A DNA stretch of 64,000 nucleotides from Clostridia bacterium UC5.1-1C12 (GTDB lineage: Bacteria; Bacillota_I; Bacilli_A; Erysipelotrichales; Erysipelotrichaceae). A program made the translations under genes and the position numbers. Shown in pieces: positions 59,908 through 64,000 of the stretch (position 1 is its first letter; each line of letters begins with the position of its first letter). The stretch covers positions 255,567 to 319,566 of the forward strand of contig BBZX01000003.1 in NCBI GenBank assembly GCA_001305055.1, in the 5' to 3' direction. Under the pieces are notes generated by a model that did no database searches, was not told the DNA's origin, and saw only the letters and a program-made list of their open reading frames with translations.

Positions 59908-59925
59908 TAAGTAGCTTTTATTTTA
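59893..59925 (+). terminator. Terminator overlapping the DUF402 stop
   Basis: AAAGCTAC and GTAGCTTT pair around TCAATAATAA, with a T-rich tail. Confidence 0.7.
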
Positions 59926-59968
59926 ATATGACTGTCAGAATATTCCTGAATGTAAAGTTAATTTTTAA

Positions 59969-59996
59969 TTGACAACGGTTTCATTTATTATATAAT
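59969..59996 (+). promoter_or_regulatory. Promoter with cre-like site for the second PTS operon
   Basis: TTGACA (59969-59974), 16-base spacer, TATAAT (59991-59996). TGACAACGGTTTCA (59970-59983) matches the cre consensus except one position and covers the -35 box. Confidence 0.7.
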
Positions 59997-60008
59997 AAAG
60001 GCAGATAT

Positions 60009-60076
60009 CCAGAATTGTAACTGAAGAAGGCAAGATCAGTATCTAATGATGAACGTCATTATGTACTGGTTTTTTT
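60009..60076 (+). promoter_or_regulatory. RAT antiterminator overlapping a terminator
   Basis: AGAATTGTAACTGAAGAAGG (60011-60030) with CAAGATCAG following is a BglG/LicT-type RAT. It runs into a terminator: ATCAGTA with TACTGGT plus inner AATGA/TCATT (60035-60070), then seven T. Control by the BglG-type protein encoded next. Confidence 0.75.
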
Positions 60077-60107
60077 ATGTTCTTTTTATGGCAAAGGGGT
60101 AAATGAT

Positions 60108-60967
60108 ATGAATAATTATCGAATCACAAAATTGATTAACAACAATGTAGTGTTTTCACAGGATGAGGAGCAAAATGAGATAATTCTTTTTGGCAAGGCC
60201 ATTGGCTTCGGCAAAAGAGCGGTGATCTTGTGGAAGCAGCTCAAGTGCTTAAGGTATTTGCGGCGGCTGATCCAAAAGAAAAGAATTATCTGTCCAATTT
60301 AGTTGAAGATATAAATCCGATCTATATTGATATTGCTTCTGAAATTATCAGTTTATTTGAATCGCGGCTGGAAGTTAAAGTCAATGATATGATGATGATC
60401 AGTTTATCTGATCATATTTCAAATGCGGTGGCAAATAAAAAAGATGGTTTTGAATTGCCTTTGGATATCATTCAGGAGGTTAAAAATATTTATCCAAAAG
60501 AATTTATGATTGCAAAGGCAGGCTTGGGGATCATTGAAAGAGAAACGGAGGTCTTATTGAGTGAAGATGAAGCAGGGTATATTGTTCTTCATTATATCAG
60601 TTCACAAGGGAATACCTTTCGGAGTGACACGAAGTACCGGCTCTTATTTCAGGAAAGGATTATCAGCGATATAGAAGACTATCTGAACGTTAAATTGGAT
60701 CGCTCTTCGTTGTATTACACACGTTTTTTGACACATTTAAGCTTTTTGGCAGCCCGCATTCATGATGGTAATTTTTCAGCTGAAGGGAATTCGTCGTTAT
60801 ACAAGATTTTTATTAAAGAGCATCCTGAATTAGAGGGGTGTGTTGAGAAGAATGTTCAAACGATAGCTGATGAATTTCATGTGGTGATTAATGAAGAAGA
60901 AAAAGGGTATTTAGCAGTTCATATTAATAATATGCTGAAATCCATTCAGCGAGGTGATAAGCAATGA
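60108..60967 (+). CDS. BglG/LicT-family transcriptional antiterminator, frameshifted
   Basis: About 287 aa. CAT domain MNNYRITKLINNNVVFSQDE, then (one A restored near 60217) GKKSGDLVEAAQVLKVFA; PRD1 from about 70 (MMMISLSDHISNAVANKK) and PRD2 from about 175 (YTRFLTHLSFLAARIHDGN; AVHINNMLKS late). Acts on the RAT at 60009 and probably on the one at 62362. Its stop overlaps by 4 bases the start of the ferredoxin-like gene. Confidence 0.9.
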
Positions 60968-61854
60968 GTGCAAACTTAAATAAAAAGCAATGTACTGGAT
61001 GCGGGAACTGCCTGGAATTCTGTCCCCGTCAGCTTTTGGTTTTATCAAAAGAAAATGATGTGAATGAGCGAGGTGTGCACTATATACAGTTTAATAATGA
61101 AATGGCATGCATCGAATGCGGACTCTGTGAACTGATGTGTACAGCCGGTGCGATTCATATCCCAAACAGAGTAAATGGCTATGACTTAATTAATAAAAAG
61201 GATATACCTCCGCATGCTGGCTGCAGTCTTGGTTCATTAAGTAAAGCGTTAGCCGATGTAATTATGGAATTAGGTATTGCTGAACGTACAGTATTATTTA
61301 AAAAGAAAGCGTCGGATGTGAATTTACATGTGGAGATTCATGACTATACTGATGAACAATTTTATATTGATGGGTTAAATTATAAACATGCCAATCCGGA
61401 TAGAGTGGTGATTATAATATGTGCCAGCAGCAAGCAGCATACCACGGCATTAAATGAAGAACGGTATCGCTCACTGGGAAATGAAAAAGTTACGATTATT
61501 AATACGTTAAATTGGTTTGAGTCAGATGTTGAAATCACAAAACTGCTTAAGGGCGGCAGTCATATATTAGAAGCTGTCAGCAAAAGTGAAACGGTTTCTT
61601 TTGCCAGCCGCAAGGGTGTGCGGACACCGGCGCAGATGATCGATTTGGAAAATGATTTGAAACAGGCTTTGCAGAATCAACTGGAAGATAAAAAATGTGC
61701 AATTGTTGAAATTGTTTTTCCTTGTTTCTATCGATTGGCACAGCGTCCTCAGCAATTAATGCCCTGCGCAGAAATCAAGCGTATTAATGATTGGTTTACG
61801 ATGTCTGTTGAGCCGGATTATCCCAAGGGCGTATATTATAAGGCAGGTGATTAA
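60964..61854 (+). CDS. Ferredoxin fused to a degenerate 2-oxoacid:ferredoxin oxidoreductase beta-like domain
   Basis: 296 aa. Residues about 9-65 carry two [4Fe-4S] motifs: CTGCGNCLEFCPRQ and CIECGLCELMC. From about 80 the chain resembles the beta (thiamine-pyrophosphate) subunit of 2-oxoacid:ferredoxin oxidoreductases: HAGCSLGSLSKALADVIMEL (like CPGCGHG...), later CAIVEIVFPCFYRL and DYPKGVYY at the end. The TPP motif GDGD that should follow NPDRVVII is replaced by CASSKQ, so TPP catalysis is doubtful. It sits between the antiterminator and PTS IIA genes, an unexpected place for such a protein. Confidence 0.7.
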   Translation: MSANLNKKQCTGCGNCLEFCPRQLLVLSKENDVNERGVHYIQFNNEMACIECGLCELMCTAGAIHIPNRVNGYDLINKKDIPPHAGCSLGSLSKALADVIMELGIAERTVLFKKKASDVNLHVEIHDYTDEQFYIDGLNYKHANPDRVVIIICASSKQHTTALNEERYRSLGNEKVTIINTLNWFESDVEITKLLKGGSHILEAVSKSETVSFASRKGVRTPAQMIDLENDLKQALQNQLEDKKCAIVEIVFPCFYRLAQRPQQLMPCAEIKRINDWFTMSVEPDYPKGVYYKAGD

Positions 61855-61855
61855 G

Positions 61856-62349
61856 ATGGGAATATTCAAGGCTGTTTTTAAGAAAAAGGAAAATGAAGGA
61901 ATGATTGTAGGTGCTCCAGCTGCCGGTTATGTGAAACCGTTGGAAGGGCTGAAGGATGGTGTATTCTCAGAAAGATTATTGGGTGAAGGCTGTGTCATCT
62001 CACCATGGAGGAAACAATTTATGCTCCTTTTGACGGCAAGGTGATTTTAGTTACAGAAACTAAGCATGCCATAGGATTAATGAGCAATGATGGAATTGAA
62101 TTATTAATCCATGTTGGTTTAGATACCGTTATGATGGCTGGTGAAGGTTTTACGATGATGGTGGAAAAAGGTGAAAGCGTGAAACAGGGAGATCGCTTAA
62201 TGAGCTTTTCGACGGCCAAAATTAAGGCGGCAGGCTATCTTGATGATGTTATTGTAATTGTATCTAATACAAAGTGCTTTCAAGGTGTGGCATGTACACA
62301 AAAGGAGGTTGTTGAAGCGAACGATGAATTAATCAGAATTATGAAATAG
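61856..62349 (+). CDS. PTS glucose-type IIA protein, frameshifted
   Basis: About 164 aa free-standing IIA (Crr-like). MGIFKAVFKKKENEGMIVGA then GYVKPLEGLKDGVFSERLLG; after restoring a base near 62010, EETIYAPFDGKVILVTETKH and the active His in ELLIHVGLDTVMMAGEG (about residue 87). Passes phosphate from HPr to the IIBC protein encoded next. Starts one base after the ferredoxin-like stop. Confidence 0.88.
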
Positions 62350-62361
62350 TAAAATGGATAA

Positions 62362-62435
62362 CCAGAATTGTTACTTTCAGTAGGCAAGATCAGTATCGGG
62401 GATTAACAAGCCCATTGCTTTAGATTGGTTTTATC
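62362..62435 (+). promoter_or_regulatory. Second RAT site before the IIBC gene
   Basis: CAGAATTGTTACTTTCAGTAG (62363 onward, first 20 bases shown as CAGAATTGTTACTTTCAGTA) with GGCAAGATCAG closely matches the RAT at 60009. ATCAGT pairs with ATTGGT (62390-62432) as a weak terminator-like arm followed by TTTT. It gives the IIBC gene its own antitermination control. Confidence 0.6.
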
Positions 62436-62463
62436 TTATTTAAAAATTGCAAAGGAGAAAGTT

Positions 62464-63840
62464 ATGAAAGAACTTGCTGAAAAGTGTATTGAATTTGTAG
62501 GCGGAGCGTCAAATATTAAAGCAGTATCGCATTGCGCAACAAGGCTGCGGCTGACGCTGATTGATCAGGGAAAGGTGAATGAGGAAGCATTGCTGAGTAT
62601 TCCGGAAGTAATTAAGGTAATGAAGGTGGGCGCTCAAACGCAGATCATTATCGGTAGTGATGCACCAGAATTATATAGTATTGTCAGCCAACTGGTAGAA
62701 ACAGCTGATTCATCAATGACTGTCAATGAAACAAAAACAACGGATCCTAAATCAAATAAAAAGAATGCTGTTGTCGGTAAATTCTTTGATGCGTGCAGCA
62801 GTATGTTTACACCTTTAGTGCCAGCTTTTACAGCGGCAGGTATGATTAAAGCGGTGCTGGCTATTTTAGTTGCGGTATTTGGCTTGGCAAAGACTTCGCA
62901 GGAATATATTATTATAAATTATGTTTCGGATACCATTTTCTATTTCCTGCCAATTTATTTAGGGGTGACAGCGGCTACTTACTTTGGCTGCAATAAATAT
63001 ATTGCTGCAGCTATCGCGGCGATGTTTGTTCACCCAACATATACGGGTATGGTAAGCGCAGGGGAAGCTATTTCGTTTTTTGGGATTCCGGTGGTCTTAT
63101 ATAATTATTCATCGACTGTTTTCCCAACGATCCTGACGGTTTGGTTTATGTCTTATGTGGAACGTTTTGCCCGACGGATCTCACCTAAAGTCATCAAAGC
63201 AATCATGGAGCCAATGCTGACGCTGTTGATTACGTTTCCGGTAGGATTGCTGCTGCTGGGGCCGATTGGTGCTATTCTTGGCGATTGGCTGATGAATGTT
63301 TTTGCGGCCATTGATGCTTCAGTACCATTTTTAGTACCGATGATCGTAGGTGCTGTTTCACCATTTTTAGTCTTTGTGGGAATGCATCGTGCTGTGGGTA
63401 CATTAGAAACCATGCAGATAGCACAAATTGGATATAGTTCTTTATTAGGAACAGGTATGCTTGCAAGTAATATTGCACAGGGTGCATCAACCTTAGTGCT
63501 TTCTTTTAAATCAAAAGATGAAAAGGTAAAGCCCTTGGCATTTACGGCAGGTGTTACCGCATTATGTGGTATTACCGAACCGGCATTGTATGGATTTACA
63601 GCCAAGAATAAAAAATCATTGATTGCGACAGTAATCGGCGGCGGTGTCGGCGGTTTCTATGCTGGCATTACACATGTTGTCCGTTTTGCGAAAGGAGCAC
63701 CCGGCTTGCCGACATTGCCGGTGTTCATCAGTTTAGAAAATCCGATGAATCTGATTAATGCCTGTATTACGGTTGTCCTCTCATTTGCGGCAGCCTTTGC
63801 AGTCGCATGGATCATGATCAAACCCGGCGAAGTAGATTAA
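62464..63840 (+). CDS. Beta-glucoside-family PTS transporter IIBC
   Basis: 458 aa without IIA. IIB Cys in VSHCATRLRLTL at about residue 24; IIC with SMFTPLVPAFTAAGMIKAVL, FVGMHRAVGTLETMQIAQIG and ITEPALYGFTAKNKKSLIAT, then ITHVVRFAKGAPGLPTLPVF. Works with the IIA encoded upstream. ATG 62464 follows AAGGAG at 8 bases. Substrate unknown; the operon has no GH1 enzyme in the window. A paralogue of the IIBCA protein at 28757. Confidence 0.92.
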   Translation: MKELAEKCIEFVGGASNIKAVSHCATRLRLTLIDQGKVNEEALLSIPEVIKVMKVGAQTQIIIGSDAPELYSIVSQLVETADSSMTVNETKTTDPKSNKKNAVVGKFFDACSSMFTPLVPAFTAAGMIKAVLAILVAVFGLAKTSQEYIIINYVSDTIFYFLPIYLGVTAATYFGCNKYIAAAIAAMFVHPTYTGMVSAGEAISFFGIPVVLYNYSSTVFPTILTVWFMSYVERFARRISPKVIKAIMEPMLTLLITFPVGLLLLGPIGAILGDWLMNVFAAIDASVPFLVPMIVGAVSPFLVFVGMHRAVGTLETMQIAQIGYSSLLGTGMLASNIAQGASTLVLSFKSKDEKVKPLAFTAGVTALCGITEPALYGFTAKNKKSLIATVIGGGVGGFYAGITHVVRFAKGAPGLPTLPVFISLENPMNLINACITVVLSFAAAFAVAWIMIKPGEVD

Positions 63841-63852
63841 TATATTATAGAT

Positions 63853-63889
63853 AGATCTCTCAGCGTTATATATAGAGAGATCTTTTTTA
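63853..63889 (+). terminator. Terminator of the second PTS operon
   Basis: GATCTCTC (63854-63861) and GAGAGATC (63875-63882) form a stem followed by six T. The remaining 110 bases to the window end show no gene. Confidence 0.88.
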
Positions 63890-64000
63890 TAGAGATGCTG
63901 ATCTGTTCTTATATATGGGATAAGACATGTATGAATGAAATGGTTTTAAACCTATGAAAAAGAGGGTAATTTTAATTTCAACTAATTATTTAAAAAAAGT

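Noticed and set aside
60964..61854. Functional 2-oxoacid:ferredoxin oxidoreductase beta subunit
   Set aside because: The GDGD thiamine-pyrophosphate motif is absent and no alpha or gamma subunit is nearby.

Overview
The window comes from a low-GC Gram-positive (Firmicutes) chromosome. The gene set fits an Erysipelotrichia-like gut anaerobe: several PTS operons with phospho-beta-glucosidases, BglG-type antiterminators with RNA targets, CcpA-like cre sites, a T-box leader, PadR/DUF1700/DUF4097 and LytTR/DUF3021 pairs, ferredoxin-type proteins and a CotF-like pair. The genus is inference. I see no rRNA, CRISPR array, insertion sequence or prophage. There is one tRNA (Ala, anticodon TGC).

One property colours everything: about 30 genes are split by single-base frameshifts, almost all of them one missing base, often in a run of identical bases. 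Genes with essential-looking roles and accessory genes are hit alike, and restoring one base gives a normal family member each time. I read this as consensus error (uncorrected long reads or a draft bin), not mass gene decay, and annotate each such gene as one CDS over its full span. The LytTR gene at 33.3-33.7 kb is the one place where decay may be real.

Layout. 0-3.1 kb: amino-acid ABC permease and ATPase followed by an M20 peptidase. 3.1-7.1 kb, minus strand: DUF2156/GNAT acyltransferase, thioredoxin-reductase-like flavoprotein, DUF3795 protein, WYL regulator. 7.2-14.9 kb: a sugar island with an RpiR regulator and a ceramidase-like protein divergent from PTS IIC-IIB-IIA, a GH1 enzyme, a ChbG deacetylase and an AEC transporter, with a paired palindromic operator between them. 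15.1-18.2 kb, minus strand: ABC transporter behind a T-box leader whose likely specifier is TGG (Trp). 18.4-22.5 kb: diguanylate cyclase, PadR-DUF1700-DUF4097 cassette, a tandem pair of near-identical structured RNAs, CpXC protein. 22.5-27.7 kb, minus strand: FMN/ferredoxin protein with an OpuF-type osmoprotectant transporter, flavodoxin and membrane protein, MarR, TetR. 27.7-32.8 kb: cre/RAT-controlled beta-glucoside operon (histidine-phosphatase lipoprotein, IIBCA, GH1, BglG). 32.8-34 kb: DUF3021/LytTR pair and tRNA-Ala. 34.2-45.2 kb: lipid kinase, regulators, esterase/ATP-grasp pair, YbaK, cupin, HAD, SagB-like oxidoreductase overlapping a PfkB kinase, AI-2E transporter, metK. 45.2-53.6 kb: HEAT-like protein, ThrE halves, U32 peptidase, HAD, a small cre-controlled transcript, ankyrin protein, EF-G-like GTPase. 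53.8-60 kb: membrane protein, M32 carboxypeptidase, PfkB kinase, PgpA, AAC(3)-like protein, fRMsr, CotF-like pair, DUF402. 60-63.9 kb: a second cre/RAT-controlled PTS operon with an odd ferredoxin/2-oxoacid-oxidoreductase-like protein inside it.

The best candidates for something undescribed are the BglG-ferredoxin-IIA-IIBC operon at 60-63.9 kb, the duplicated structured RNA at 21.6-21.9 kb, and the catabolite-controlled transcript with a 26-residue ORF at 50.5-50.7 kb.
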